The notes beneath the pieces were generated by a model, which saw only the letters and a list, made by a program, of their open reading frames with translations, was not told the origin of the DNA and did no database searches. DNA of 64,000 nucleotides from Sva-07 sp963717385. GTDB lineage: Bacteria > Actinomycetota > Acidimicrobiia > Acidimicrobiales > Ilumatobacteraceae. Positions 50,877 through 60,596 of this stretch are shown in pieces. Each line of letters opens with the position of its first letter. Position 1 is the stretch's first letter. A program made the position numbers and the translations under genes. The stretch is from positions 1-64,000 of the forward strand of contig CAVQWE010000018.1 in the NCBI GenBank assembly GCA_963717385.1, written 5' to 3'.

Positions 50877-51767
50877 TCAGGCGTCGGTGACCTGGAAGGC
50901 GACACCGATGGTGCCGCGGCCGCCGTGGGTGCCGATCACGGGCCCGATCTCGCCGACGACGATTTCGTCGGTGTGATACGGAGCGAGCATCTCGACGAAC
51001 AGGTCGATGTCACTGCAGTCGGCATGGAGCACGGCCAGATTCTCGATGTTGCCGCCATAGCTCTGCACCTTGTCGACCAGATAGGCCAACGCTTTCGACC
51101 GGGTGCGTTGCTTGCCGGCCTGCTCGACCACACCACCGGTGACCTCGATGATCGGCTTGATCGACAGGGCGGTGGCCAGCATCGCTTTCGCATTGCCGAT
51201 TCGGCCGCCCTTCTTCAGATTGTCGAGCGTGTCGAGTGCTCCGAAGACCCGGGTTCGAGCGACGAGGTCGTGGGCGAGGGCCTCGATCTCGTCGATGGAG
51301 GCACCGTCGCGAGCGGCGCGGGCGCACGCCAGCACGATCGTGCCGAGACCCATGGTGATGGTGCGGCTGTCGACCACGCGCACATCGAGGTCGATGTCTG
51401 CATCGGCAGTGATCGTGCGTGCGGCGAGCTGCGCCGACTGCATGGTGGCCGACAATGCCGACGACAGCGAGACCACGATCACACCTGTGGCACCGTTGGC
51501 CGCAGCCGAACGGTAGGCCTGTTCGAACTGCCCGGGTGCCGGCGCCGCTGTTTCGGGGAGGGTGTCGGAATTGACGCAACGTGTCCAGAACTCGGCGGTC
51601 GACAACTCGGAACGGTCGACGAACTCGTCGTCGCCGAATCGGATCGTCAGCGGGACGATGGTGATGTCGAGCTCGTCGGCGATGTTGGCGGGAAGATCGC
51701 ACGAGCTGTCGGTGACGACGTGGACCGAAGCGGAGGCGGGCGAGGTGGGATTCGTCTGATCACTCAC
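50877..51767 (-). CDS. DegV-family fatty-acid-binding protein
   Basis: 296 aa from GTG 51767 (VSDQTNPTSPASASVHVVTD), overlapping the DUF6049 stop. The DegV fold starts VHVVTDSSCDLPANIADELD and shows ITIVPLTIRFGDDEFVDRSE, GVIVVSLSSALSATMQSAQL, DSRTITMGLGTIVLACARAA and LDTLDNLKKGGRIGNAKAML. DegV proteins bind a fatty acid between two lobes and can act as FakB-like subunits of fatty acid kinase. No FakA is visible here. The gene occupies the place where murJ is found in mycobacteria. Confidence 0.88.
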   Translation of the reverse strand: MSDQTNPTSPASASVHVVTDSSCDLPANIADELDITIVPLTIRFGDDEFVDRSELSTAEFWTRCVNSDTLPETAAPAPGQFEQAYRSAAANGATGVIVVSLSSALSATMQSAQLAARTITADADIDLDVRVVDSRTITMGLGTIVLACARAARDGASIDEIEALAHDLVARTRVFGALDTLDNLKKGGRIGNAKAMLATALSIKPIIEVTGGVVEQAGKQRTRSKALAYLVDKVQSYGGNIENLAVLHADCSDIDLFVEMLAPYHTDEIVVGEIGPVIGTHGGRGTIGVAFQVTDA

Positions 51768-54016
51768 AGTTCGCCGGACTCTACAGTGCGGGTGCTTGGA
51801 TGACGGTCGCGACCATCGACGGCCAGCTCTGCTCGCCGTCGGCTTCTCCAGTGTGTGAACCACCAGGTCAACAACACCACGACGAGTCCACCGGTGAGCA
51901 CCTGGCCCAGTCCGGTGAGGGCGGTGACCCTGGCGGTCAGCGTGACTGGATCGGCGATTGGTGTCCCGGCGGGTGTCGACACGACGAGATTGATCGACGA
52001 GGTGCCGTTGGCCTCGGCCTCGACCGGAACGTTGACGCTCGTCTCGTCGAGGGGTCGCAGCGTGACGAGTTGGTCACCGTCGGGGAACGTGACCTTGGTC
52101 GAGTCGAGCGACACGATGACATCGAGGGGTTCATCGAGTGTGTTGCGCAACCTGATCTCGATGGTGCCACTTCGCCCGGTCAGCGTGAACCTGAAGGGAT
52201 CGGGGAGTTCGACCGCTCGGGTGAACGTGCTCGCCTCGGCAAGCATCTCGTCGGTCATCGCCTCGGCTTGTTCGTCGGTGTAGCCGGTGGAGATCATGAT
52301 GTCGAGCTGCGACCACCAGTCGGCGACGCGTGGATCGTCGTCGGGAAGCATCGATGCGGCACTTGTCAGCTCGAGTCTCGTGAGGTCGAGCAGCTCGACC
52401 CGAGCGTCGAGCGACGGTCCAGCGGTGGCGGGGAGCTGGATCGTGACTGGTTCGTCGTCGGCGTCGAGGAGGTCGTCGGTGAGGCCGACGAGCCCCGACG
52501 CCGCGGTGAAACGGATCGCCGGGGTCGTCGCAACCAGCGACTCGAGCGCCTGGATCAGTCGAGCATCAGGGCTGGAGAGGTCGGGCGTGGTGAGGACTCG
52601 ACTGCGACGCGGTGGCGAGGCAGGGCGGTCGGTCGGTGAGTTCGCGTCTGCGTCATCGTCGGCTTGTTCGACGAGCAGCTCGGCGGCGGTGGTGACCGCC
52701 CACTCGGCGGCGGTCGACTGGGCAAGAGTCAGGTCGGCGGCTGCAGGGGTGAGCTGCGAGGCCAACGGATCGACGACGAGGAACGGCAAGGTGCCGCCGT
52801 CGGGGAGCTCTGCCCGGACGAAGAGATCGGTCGGCGGAAGCTCGTCGTCGATCGACTCCTGGTACAACTCGGCGGGGATCACGACGAAACGGGTGCCGAG
52901 GTCGCGGAGGTGTTGGGCGCCTCCCGCACTGAGGGGATCGGTGGTGATCCAGATGTCGCGTCGTGACGCCGTGGTGGGCAGCGAGTCGGTGAGGAGATCC
53001 TCGCCGGCGCCGAGCAGCCGGGTGTAGGCCTCGGCCTGCCCGGCGGCGACTGCTGAGGACACGTCGAGCGGAACGATCGGCAACGCAACCAGTTCGTCGT
53101 CGGCCAGCGCGGTGCTGAGACGGTTGGCGCCCGCGGTCGTCTCGGTCTTCTCGGCAATCAAGGTGGGCGGCACTTCGAGCGTGACCGGCGAGGTGGTGGT
53201 CGCGGCGAGTTCGATCGCGTCGTCGAGGCGGGCCCGAGCGGCATCGAGCGTTGCTTCGTCTGCGTCGGGCGCCGGATCCGGGGTGACCGTGATCACGGCG
53301 AGGTCGATCGGTGGGGGCGTGTCGACGTCGGCGTCGACCGCGCCGGCAACTCGCTGGACGACGGTTCCGGCTGTGGCGATCACGTTGTCGGTTCCATCGT
53401 CGATCAGCAGCTGGACCCGAAGCGGGTAGATGCCTGGTCGGTCGAGTTTCAACCGTGTCTCGATGCTGTCGACCACGTCGGTCTCGATGTCGAGCGCCAG
53501 ACTCACGGTGCTGTCGTCGTTGAGGGTCAGCAGCGGCCGAGCATCGATCGCTACACCGTCGACCGCGTCGCCACCGATGGAGTCGAACACATTGGGATCG
53601 ACGTCGCTGCCGACGACTCGTGCGACATCGTCGGGATTGGTCAGCGGAGGGTAGTTGGTGACCAAGAGCGTGAGGGCCGGCAGGGGAGGCGCTGGAGGTG
53701 CAGGCTCGGGCGGTGTCACAGGTTCGGATCCGGGCGGGACGCTGGTGTCGGTGACCGGCGGCTCCGGCGGCGGGAGGAGTTGCAGGGGGTCGCCAGCGGA
53801 GAGCCCGGTGAGCAGGTAGCGGAGCTCGATGTCGCCGTTGGGGTCGACGGCGAGCCGCTGGCCGATCAGCTCGAGTCGAGCTCCACTCGATGACTGCGCC
53901 GGCCGGGCCGACGGTTGCGATGCTGCCGAGGTCGCTGGTGCAGCGGCGATCATCGCCGCGATCCCGAAGGGCATGATCCAGTGCCACGCGGGTCGTCTTC
54001 GCGAACGGGCCGTCAT
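51764..54016 (-). CDS. DUF6049-family secreted/membrane-anchored protein
   Basis: 750 aa from ATG 54016, which overlaps the GNAT stop (ATGA). A signal peptide (WHWIMPFGIAAMIAAAPAT), a large extracellular part of beta strands (LLVTNYPPLTNPDDVARVVG, TVSLALDIETDVVDSIETRL, VFHAEL-free regions with TLEVPPTLIAEK) and one C-terminal helix (LTGGLVVVLLTWWFTHW) with RSRRR. In mycobacteria the Rv3909-like protein of the same type lies before MurJ. Its role is unknown; probably envelope related. Intact. Confidence 0.75.
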   Translation of the reverse strand: MTARSRRRPAWHWIMPFGIAAMIAAAPATSAASQPSARPAQSSSGARLELIGQRLAVDPNGDIELRYLLTGLSAGDPLQLLPPPEPPVTDTSVPPGSEPVTPPEPAPPAPPLPALTLLVTNYPPLTNPDDVARVVGSDVDPNVFDSIGGDAVDGVAIDARPLLTLNDDSTVSLALDIETDVVDSIETRLKLDRPGIYPLRVQLLIDDGTDNVIATAGTVVQRVAGAVDADVDTPPPIDLAVITVTPDPAPDADEATLDAARARLDDAIELAATTTSPVTLEVPPTLIAEKTETTAGANRLSTALADDELVALPIVPLDVSSAVAAGQAEAYTRLLGAGEDLLTDSLPTTASRRDIWITTDPLSAGGAQHLRDLGTRFVVIPAELYQESIDDELPPTDLFVRAELPDGGTLPFLVVDPLASQLTPAAADLTLAQSTAAEWAVTTAAELLVEQADDDADANSPTDRPASPPRRSRVLTTPDLSSPDARLIQALESLVATTPAIRFTAASGLVGLTDDLLDADDEPVTIQLPATAGPSLDARVELLDLTRLELTSAASMLPDDDPRVADWWSQLDIMISTGYTDEQAEAMTDEMLAEASTFTRAVELPDPFRFTLTGRSGTIEIRLRNTLDEPLDVIVSLDSTKVTFPDGDQLVTLRPLDETSVNVPVEAEANGTSSINLVVSTPAGTPIADPVTLTARVTALTGLGQVLTGGLVVVLLTWWFTHWRSRRRAELAVDGRDRHPSTRTVESGEL

Positions 54017-54774
54017 CGCACTGCTCGTTCGAGGATCACGAGCGATCCTGGCTGTCGCTCGAATCCGAACGACTCGTACAAGGCGAGGGCACGGTGATTG
54101 TCGGCGGCGGTGTTGACCATGGCCCGAGCGATGTTGCGCCGTTGCATCCAGCGCAGGGCATCGCTCACCAGGAGGGCTGCCACCCCGCGGCGTCGGGCGC
54201 TGGGGTCGACGGCGAGCCGTTGCACGTAGCCCGATCGGTCGGCTCGCCCGCTGATCGAGAACCCGACCATGCGCCCATCGATGTGGACGCTTCGCGAGCG
54301 GTGATACGGCGTTGCGTGCAAGATGTCGGCCAACGCGGTCGTGTCGTTGGCCCACGGTGTCGAGAACGAGCGACGATCGATCTCGGCGGCCTCGGGCAGC
54401 ATCGTCGGGCGCAGCCGCTTGAGTCGGGTGGCCGCGCTGTTGCTGGAGCGGCGCGGCGCGATGGCCTGATCGAGGTCGATGGCCAAGAGCGTCAGGGTGT
54501 CGGCCACGTCGAAACCAGCATCGAGGAAGGCGGGTGCGGCGTTCGGGAACAACGCCCCGGTGCGCACCGTGTGTGCACGCTGGGCAGCGGCCTGGTCGAC
54601 CCACTGCGCGACATCGCTGACGCTCGGCTCCATGTGGTGATCGAGCAGGACCAGGTGCGCGACCCGGTCGTCGTACGGCCAGCGACCCAGACGGGCCCGT
54701 GCGGGACGTGCGGCCGCCAGACTGCTCACCGCTCCGAAGGTACTCGGATGCGGCCACCGCCTCACCGTCACCAC
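54013..54774 (-). CDS. GNAT-family N-acetyltransferase
   Basis: 253 aa from GTG 54774. The N-terminal half (VAHLVLLDHHMEPSVSDVAQ) is a divergent GNAT-like lobe. The C-terminal half is a canonical GNAT domain: GYVQRLAVDPSARRRGVAAL, then VNTAADNHRALALYESFGFE. It starts divergently from pcnA, 40 bases away. The acceptor is unknown. It overlaps the DUF6049 start, so it belongs to the envelope operon. Confidence 0.82.
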   Translation of the reverse strand: MVTVRRWPHPSTFGAVSSLAAARPARARLGRWPYDDRVAHLVLLDHHMEPSVSDVAQWVDQAAAQRAHTVRTGALFPNAAPAFLDAGFDVADTLTLLAIDLDQAIAPRRSSNSAATRLKRLRPTMLPEAAEIDRRSFSTPWANDTTALADILHATPYHRSRSVHIDGRMVGFSISGRADRSGYVQRLAVDPSARRRGVAALLVSDALRWMQRRNIARAMVNTAADNHRALALYESFGFERQPGSLVILERAVR

Positions 54775-54814
54775 GTCGTCACGACAAGCGGTCGCTCCTC
54801 GTAGCCTTGTCGCC

Positions 54815-56260
54815 GTGGTTCCCGAACGTCTGTTGCCCGTGCTGCACGAATTGGCCCCACTGGCTGCACGATTCCGCGAGGCGGGTCACCGCTTGTACCT
54901 GGTGGGCGGCACCGTGCGCGACCTGTTCGTCGGTTCGGAACGCAACGACTTCGATCTCGATCTGACCACCGATGCTCGGCCTCCCGAGATCAAGCGGTGC
55001 CTCGATGGTTGGGCCGATGCGATCTGGACGCAGGGCGAGAAGTTCGGCACGATCGGTGCCCAGATCCGCGACCAGGAAACCGGTCGTGAGCGGATCTACG
55101 AGATCACGACGTTTCGAGCCGAGGCATACACCGACGAGTCGCGCAAGCCGCACGTGGTGTTCGCCGACGAAGTCGAGGCCGACCTGTCGCGACGTGACTT
55201 CACGGTGAACGCCATGGCGCTCGAGCTGACCGGCGACGGTGGCACGCCCGAGTTGATCGACCCGTTCGACGGAGTCATCGACTTGGCGAACCGTGTCCTG
55301 CGAACGCCGATCGGCCCCGAGATCAGTTTCAGCGACGACCCGCTCCGGATGCTGCGCGCCGCCCGATTCATCGCCGGTTACCAACTCTCGCCGACCCCCG
55401 AGTTGGTCGAGGCGGTCCGGGAGATGGCACCACGGCTCGAGATCGTGTCGGCAGAACGGCTTCGTGACGAACTCGACAAGTTGCTCGTGGTCGACCACCC
55501 CGCCGCGGGGCTGTGGTTCCTGGTCGACACCGGACTGGCCGACCAGTTCCTGCCCGAGTTGCCGGCAATGCGCCTGGAGCACGACCCGATCCATCGCCAC
55601 AAAGATGTGCTCACGCACTCGATCGCAGTGGTCGAGAACGTTCGACCGCCCCACGAACAGGGCGCCGACGGTGAGGCGTCGACGTTCGACTTCCGGCTCA
55701 CCCGCCTGGCAGCGCTGTTCCACGACATCGGCAAGCCCCGCACCCGCGGCTATCTCGAGGGCAAGGGCACCACCTTCCACCATCACGACGCCGTTGGTGC
55801 ACGAATGACCCGCAAGCGTCTGAACGCCTTGCGGTATTCGAACGACGACGTTGCAGCGGTGACCGAGTTGGTGGCGTTGCACTTGCGGTTCCACACCTAT
55901 TCGATGGGCTGGTCCGATTCGGCCGTGCGACGCTATGTGCGTGACGCGGGCGACCTCCTCGCGGAGCTGAACGTGTTGACGCGTTGTGACTGCACCACCC
56001 GCAACGAGAAGAAGGCCGCTCGTCTGTCGAGGCGGATGGACGAGTTGGAGGCCCGCATCGACGAGTTGGAAGCGGCCGAAGAACTCGCCTCGCTGCGTCC
56101 CGAACTCGACGGCACCGCGGTGATGGAGCATCTCGGCATCGGGCCTGGTCGCGAGGTCGGTGAAGCACTGAAATTCTTGATGGACATCCGCCTCGACGAG
56201 GGTCTGCTCGGCGACGACGAGGTTCGCGACCGTCTCGACACCTGGTGGTCTGCCCGCTGA
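54815..56260 (+). CDS. pcnA: CCA tRNA nucleotidyltransferase (poly(A)-polymerase-like)
   Basis: 481 aa from GTG 54815. The nucleotidyltransferase head is YLVGGTVRDLFVGSERNDF followed by DLDLTTDARPPEI. The RNA-binding part is DFTVNAMALELTGDGGTPEL and DPLRMLRAARFIAGYQLSPT, and the tail is an HD domain (HKDVLTHSIAVVENV, LAALFHDIGKPRTRG). It adds or repairs the CCA end of tRNAs. In actinobacteria it is the divergent neighbour of the DUF6049-kinase-sigma cluster. Intact. Confidence 0.94.
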   Translation: MVPERLLPVLHELAPLAARFREAGHRLYLVGGTVRDLFVGSERNDFDLDLTTDARPPEIKRCLDGWADAIWTQGEKFGTIGAQIRDQETGRERIYEITTFRAEAYTDESRKPHVVFADEVEADLSRRDFTVNAMALELTGDGGTPELIDPFDGVIDLANRVLRTPIGPEISFSDDPLRMLRAARFIAGYQLSPTPELVEAVREMAPRLEIVSAERLRDELDKLLVVDHPAAGLWFLVDTGLADQFLPELPAMRLEHDPIHRHKDVLTHSIAVVENVRPPHEQGADGEASTFDFRLTRLAALFHDIGKPRTRGYLEGKGTTFHHHDAVGARMTRKRLNALRYSNDDVAAVTELVALHLRFHTYSMGWSDSAVRRYVRDAGDLLAELNVLTRCDCTTRNEKKAARLSRRMDELEARIDELEAAEELASLRPELDGTAVMEHLGIGPGREVGEALKFLMDIRLDEGLLGDDEVRDRLDTWWSAR

Positions 56261-56349
56261 ACGAGACGGAGGTGTCTGACCCCTTCGCTTCATTGTTGGA
56301 TCTGCGCGATTGCCCCGCCCGGCTGGTGCGCCCGCTCTAGCCTTGGCCG

Positions 56350-58653
56350 GTGATCTCCACGCCCGGCCATCAGCACCGCAGTTGGTGGCTGGTCCTGCCG
56401 GTCGTGGCGGTGTCGGCCGCGCTCGTCGTCCTCGCAGGGATGCGGGCCGGCTCAGACCCTGATGCGGGAACGATCGCGGTGGTCGCCGGTATCGGAGTGT
56501 TGGCGCTGATCGCCATCGTGGCAACGCTGATCGAGTCTCGCCGTGTCGGGCGTCGACTGCATCACACCATCGACGAGCTGTCACGAACCCAGTCCGAGAT
56601 CCGGCGGTTGCTCGATGACCTTCCCGACGCGGTGATGGGGTTGAACGATCGAGGTGTGATCGAGTCGGCGAACCAGCGCGCGGCGCTGCTCACCGGACGA
56701 TCGATCGACGAACTCGTCGGTCGGGCGTTCCTGGAGATGATCGGCGACGACGACCGAGAGTCGGTCACCGAGCGTTGGCACTTCGACCAGCCCGAAACGG
56801 CAGGATCGCACGACACCGCCGACCTCACTGGTCCAGTGGGCAATCACGTGCTGTTCGAGTTGGTCGACACCGACGGTGACCCCCATCTGGTCGAAGCGTC
56901 ACTGCACCGGCCGGCGGTGTCCGATGATCACGGTGGTGGGCTCGTGGTGCTGCTGCGCGATGTCACCGACCGTGCACGCACCACCGTGGCGCTCGAGCAG
57001 GCGCGCCGCCGTTTCCAGCAGGCGTTCCACTCGGCGCCCACCGGGATGGCACTCGTGCGCCTCGATGACAGCCGCATCGTCGACGCCAACCAGTCGCTCG
57101 CCGACATGCTCGGCCGATCGTTGTCGTCACTGGTCGGTCTCGGCATCCGGGAGATCACCCACCCGGACGACCTGCGCGCAGCCGCGACGCATCGTGCTCG
57201 CCTCGAACTGGGCATCGCCGACACCTACCTCCTCGATCAGCGCTACTTGCGCAGCGATGGCGACTTCGTCTGGGCGCGAACTCGGGTGTCGGTCACCGAG
57301 GACGAAGGCGTTGCACTGGCGATCACCCACATCGAAGATGTCACCGAGCAGCGCATCGCTGCCGAGCAACTCACGCACGCCGCCACCCATGACGGACTCA
57401 CCGAGTTGCCCAACCGGGCGGCATTGGTGGCTCGGCTCGACGAACTGCTCACCGGGGCGGGTGTCGGTCAGGTCTCGGTGCTGTTCATCGACCTCGACAA
57501 CTTCAAGGTGGTCAACGACAGCCTCGGCCACGGTGTCGGTGACGAACTGCTCCGTCAGATCGCTGCGCGCCTTCGGCATGTGACCCGCGACGGCGATCGG
57601 CTCGCACGCTTCGGGGGTGACGAGTTCGTCGTCCTGGTCGACGGCGGCGTCGACCCTGCGGTGGTCGCCGAACGTCTCCGCCATGCGGTGCAACAACCGG
57701 TGATCATCGACGAACACGAATTGGTCGTCACAGCAAGCATCGGGTTCGCGGTCAACTCGAGCAACGATCTCAGCGCCGATGACCTGCTGCGCGACGCCGA
57801 CGCTGCGATGTACCGAGCGAAGGCGGCAGGGCGCGATCGGGTCGAAGCGTTCACCGAAGAGACACGGGCCGCCTCGGTCGCCGCGTTGCAGATGTCGAGT
57901 GAGCTCCGTCGTGGACTCGAACGAGGCGAGGTCGTGCCGTACTTCCAGCCGATCGTCGATCTCGATGGTGGGCAGGTCGTCGGCTTCGAGGTCCTGGCGC
58001 GCTGGCTGCACCCCGAGCGGGGGTTGCTGGTGCCCAGCCAGTTCCTGCCGATGGCCGAAGAGGCGGGCCTGATCGTCGATCTCGGGGCGAGAATGCTGCG
58101 CGACTCCCTGGCTCAGCTGGCTCATTGGAGGGCGGTCGGTTTGCAGTTCGCGTCGTGCTCGTTGTCGATCAACGTCGCCACGCAGCAGCTGATCGATGGC
58201 CGGTTCCTCGATGTCGTGCACGAGGCGCTCGGCGAGACCGGTATCGACGCAGACTCGCTGTGGTTGGAGATCACCGAAACCGCGTTGATGGCCGACACCC
58301 AGGCCGCTGGGAGGGCGTTGCGTGACCTCCGCGGGCTCGGCCTGCACTTGTCGGTCGACGACTTCGGCACCGGCTACTCGTCGCTGACGTACCTGAAGCG
58401 GTTCCCGGTCGAGGCGATCAAGGTCGACCGGAGCTTCGTCGTCGGCCTCGGTCTCGAGGCCGACGACACCTCGATCGTCGAGGCGGTCATTCGGCTCGGG
58501 CATTCGCTTGGACTCACCGTGGTGGCCGAGGGTGTCGAAACTCCGTTGCAGCTCAACCGGCTGCGCGAGTTGGGATGCGACAAGGGTCAGGGCTACCTGT
58601 TCGGGCGTCCCCGTCCCGCTGGCATCACGGCCAACGAGCGAGCGGACGTCTGA
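56350..58653 (+). CDS. PAS-GGDEF-EAL cyclic-di-GMP signalling protein
   Basis: 767 aa. Two N-terminal helices (LVLPVVAVSAALVVLAG, AGIGVLALIAIVATLI) and a PAS domain (LLDDLPDAVMGLNDRGVIES), then a second PAS (FHSAPTGMALVRLDDSRIVD). The diguanylate cyclase has an intact RFGGDEFVVLVDGG. The phosphodiesterase has FEVLARWLHP (EVL in place of EAL) and DDFGTGYSSLTYLKRFP, so both activities look possible. It should sense a signal through its PAS domains and change c-di-GMP levels. Stands alone, 90 bases after pcnA. Confidence 0.92.
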   Translation: MISTPGHQHRSWWLVLPVVAVSAALVVLAGMRAGSDPDAGTIAVVAGIGVLALIAIVATLIESRRVGRRLHHTIDELSRTQSEIRRLLDDLPDAVMGLNDRGVIESANQRAALLTGRSIDELVGRAFLEMIGDDDRESVTERWHFDQPETAGSHDTADLTGPVGNHVLFELVDTDGDPHLVEASLHRPAVSDDHGGGLVVLLRDVTDRARTTVALEQARRRFQQAFHSAPTGMALVRLDDSRIVDANQSLADMLGRSLSSLVGLGIREITHPDDLRAAATHRARLELGIADTYLLDQRYLRSDGDFVWARTRVSVTEDEGVALAITHIEDVTEQRIAAEQLTHAATHDGLTELPNRAALVARLDELLTGAGVGQVSVLFIDLDNFKVVNDSLGHGVGDELLRQIAARLRHVTRDGDRLARFGGDEFVVLVDGGVDPAVVAERLRHAVQQPVIIDEHELVVTASIGFAVNSSNDLSADDLLRDADAAMYRAKAAGRDRVEAFTEETRAASVAALQMSSELRRGLERGEVVPYFQPIVDLDGGQVVGFEVLARWLHPERGLLVPSQFLPMAEEAGLIVDLGARMLRDSLAQLAHWRAVGLQFASCSLSINVATQQLIDGRFLDVVHEALGETGIDADSLWLEITETALMADTQAAGRALRDLRGLGLHLSVDDFGTGYSSLTYLKRFPVEAIKVDRSFVVGLGLEADDTSIVEAVIRLGHSLGLTVVAEGVETPLQLNRLRELGCDKGQGYLFGRPRPAGITANERADV

Positions 58654-58715
58654 CGGTCACCTCGATGCGATGAGTCGTGCTGTGCCCTGTCGGCGCCACG
58701 ACCTCCGCATGTGGG

Positions 58716-59318
58716 TCACGAGCCTTCTTTGCGTGCCCGCAGGATCAAGGCCGCCGGTGCTGGAGCTTGCGCGGTGGCACCCAGCTCGAAGAGCTGATCG
58801 ACTCGGAAGTTCGATCGGGTGAGCGCTGTGAACCACTCGCCGATCGTTCGAGCCCCGGTCCCGTAGGGATGCTCGGTCGAGATGTCGGCGTACGGGTGCG
58901 GCATCGACATCACGAGCGACATGCTGGGTTTGAGGATGCGGTGCACCTGACGGAGGAGTCGCCCGAGGTCGTCGACCCGGTCGATCGTGTGCGCGGCGAG
59001 CACCACTTCGCACGAGGCCGATGCGACGTCGCCGAGATCGGCGAGGTCGGTCTCGAGACACTGCACCTGCACTTCGGCTTCGGTGGCACGTCGACGTGTT
59101 TCAGCGATCCGATCGGCGTCGGTGTCGACGGCGATCGACTTGGCCCCGGCCCGCGCGAATGCCACCGAGTTGAACCACGGTGAGATACCGAGTTCGATGG
59201 CGCGTCTGCCGTCGCTGACCTCCCCACACAGTTTGAGTTCGTTGTCGCCCGGTGTCCCGGGCCCATAGTTGATGTCGGGGACCACGTCATCCAGTGTGCC
59301 CGCTCGACTCTGCGCCAT
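58716..59318 (-). CDS. SAM-dependent methyltransferase
   Basis: 200 aa from ATG 59318 (MAQSRAGTLDDVVPDINYGP). The class I fold is visible: RRAIELGISPWFNSVAFARA, KSIAVDTDADRIAETRRRAT (acidic residue after strand 2) and ASCEVVLAAHTIDRVDDLGR, LRQVHRILKPSMSLVMSMPH. The substrate is unknown. The motif I glycines are partly replaced (ELGISPWF). It is divergent from the DUF5318 gene and convergent with the GGDEF/EAL gene. Confidence 0.75.
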   Translation of the reverse strand: MAQSRAGTLDDVVPDINYGPGTPGDNELKLCGEVSDGRRAIELGISPWFNSVAFARAGAKSIAVDTDADRIAETRRRATEAEVQVQCLETDLADLGDVASASCEVVLAAHTIDRVDDLGRLLRQVHRILKPSMSLVMSMPHPYADISTEHPYGTGARTIGEWFTALTRSNFRVDQLFELGATAQAPAPAALILRARKEGS

Positions 59319-59384
59319 CGGGGATCGCGTCACTGACCGGTCGTGTGGGCTCCCTCGCTGTGCGAGCCGGTAGTGTCGGCAGCC

Positions 59385-59801
59385 ATGGCGTTCACGGTCG
59401 GCGCACTCCGCGGTTCCGACGGTTCGCGTGGTCTGATCGATCACCGACTGGCGCGCCGAATGTTGATCAGTCAGGTGAAGAAGGGTCGTGTGCCACTCGA
59501 CCAGGTCTGCGACGCCCACCCCGAGCTGATCCGTGCTGCGCGCAACGTGGGAACACAGACCTCCATGCGTTGCCCCATCTGCGAAGAGGCCGACCTCAAG
59601 CTCGTCACGTACGTGTTCGGTCCACGGTTGTCGGCACAGGGACGCTGTGTGTCAACGGCCAAGGAGATGCGCCAGCTCAACGACCGCTCCGAAGAGCTGA
59701 GCGCGTACGTGGTCGAGGCATGTATCGAGTGTCGATGGAACCACCTGCTCCGCGTCATCCCCGTCGGGGGGAGCACGCCCGCACGGCGTGCTTCTCGATG
59801 A
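59385..59801 (+). CDS. DUF5318 protein
   Basis: 138 aa from ATG 59385 (MAFTVGALRGSDGSRGLIDH). It contains RLARRMLISQVKKGRVPLDQ, VCDAHPELIRAARNVGTQTS, and a probable zinc-binding set CPICEE and CIECRW. DUF5318 occurs only in actinobacteria near rpsF (Rv0049 position in M. tuberculosis), as here. Function unknown. Overlaps the DUF192 gene by ATGA. Confidence 0.85.
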   Translation: MAFTVGALRGSDGSRGLIDHRLARRMLISQVKKGRVPLDQVCDAHPELIRAARNVGTQTSMRCPICEEADLKLVTYVFGPRLSAQGRCVSTAKEMRQLNDRSEELSAYVVEACIECRWNHLLRVIPVGGSTPARRASR

Positions 59802-60415
59802 CCGCGGGTCGACCGCTGCCTCGCCGCTCGATGGCCGTCGCCGTGGCGGCCGCGATTGCAGCGGTCACCGTTGGGGCTGCTTGTGCCGGCGATTCGAGCA
59901 GATCGGGTGCGTCCACCTCGCCCGAATCGGTGGCGTCAACGACGATCGCCCCCGGCACGTCGTCGGCCGGCTCCGGACGACAACCCGAAGGGTTCACCAC
60001 GATCCAAGCGCTCATCACCGACGCCGACGGCGAGGTGTGCGAGGTGTGCCTGTGGTTGGCCGATGACGCCAGCGAGCGGAGTCGAGGTCTGATGGGAGTC
60101 GACGACTTGGGTGACGCGGCCGGTATGGCATTCCGCTTCGAGGAGGCCACGACCGGCTCGTTCTACATGTTCCAGACACCGAGCCCGCTGTCGATCGCGT
60201 GGTTTGCGCCCGACGGTGGATACGTCGGGTCGGCCGACATGGAACCGTGTCTCGACACCCCAGCCGGTGACTGCACGCTGTACTCGCCGGGCGCGACCTA
60301 CGACCTGGCGATCGAGGTGTTCGATGGTGGACTCGAACCGTTGGGACTCGGATCAGGGTCGCGAGTCGAACTGATCGAGGGCTCCGAGTCCGCGACCTGC
60401 CCGGCAGCGGCCTGA
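59798..60415 (+). CDS. DUF192 secreted lipoprotein
   Basis: 205 aa from ATG 59798. A signal with lipobox (MAVAVAAAIAAVTVGAAC, GAAC) and a Ser/Thr linker precede DUF192: VCEVCLWLADDASERSRGLM, GVDDLGDAAGMAFRFEEATT and GSFYMFQTPSPLSIAWFAPD. The domain ends VELIEGSESATCPAAA. DUF192 proteins are small beta proteins of unknown activity outside the cell. Co-translated with DUF5318. Confidence 0.85.
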   Translation: MTAGRPLPRRSMAVAVAAAIAAVTVGAACAGDSSRSGASTSPESVASTTIAPGTSSAGSGRQPEGFTTIQALITDADGEVCEVCLWLADDASERSRGLMGVDDLGDAAGMAFRFEEATTGSFYMFQTPSPLSIAWFAPDGGYVGSADMEPCLDTPAGDCTLYSPGATYDLAIEVFDGGLEPLGLGSGSRVELIEGSESATCPAAA

Positions 60416-60544
60416 CCGCACATCGCTCGGCAACCCTGTGACACCCCCTCTCTAGGGTGGGCGTCATGTCAACGAACGCGACAGCACTGCGCACCGATAA
60501 GGTAGGCGGGTCCATATTGGCCCTGCCCCATACCGGGGCTCCTG

Positions 60545-60572
60545 CCACGAGGCTGTCATCAGGCACTCGTGG
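60545..60572 (+). promoter_or_regulatory. leader hairpin upstream of rpsF
   Basis: CCACGAG (60545-60551) pairs with CTCGTGG (60566-60572); inside, CTG and CAG add a second short stem with an asymmetric internal loop. It lies 24 bases before rpsF and before its GGGAGG (60583-60588). Leaders of rpsF operons are sometimes bound by S6:S18, so autoregulation is possible, but the known consensus is not clearly matched. Confidence 0.4.
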
Positions 60573-60596
60573 AGGATCCGAAGGGAGGCAACACGC

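Noticed and set aside
54017..54757. N-terminal extension of the DUF6049 protein
   Set aside because: The upstream frame is antiparallel/out-of-frame relative to the GNAT gene, and the signal peptide and ATGA overlap at 54016 fix the true start.
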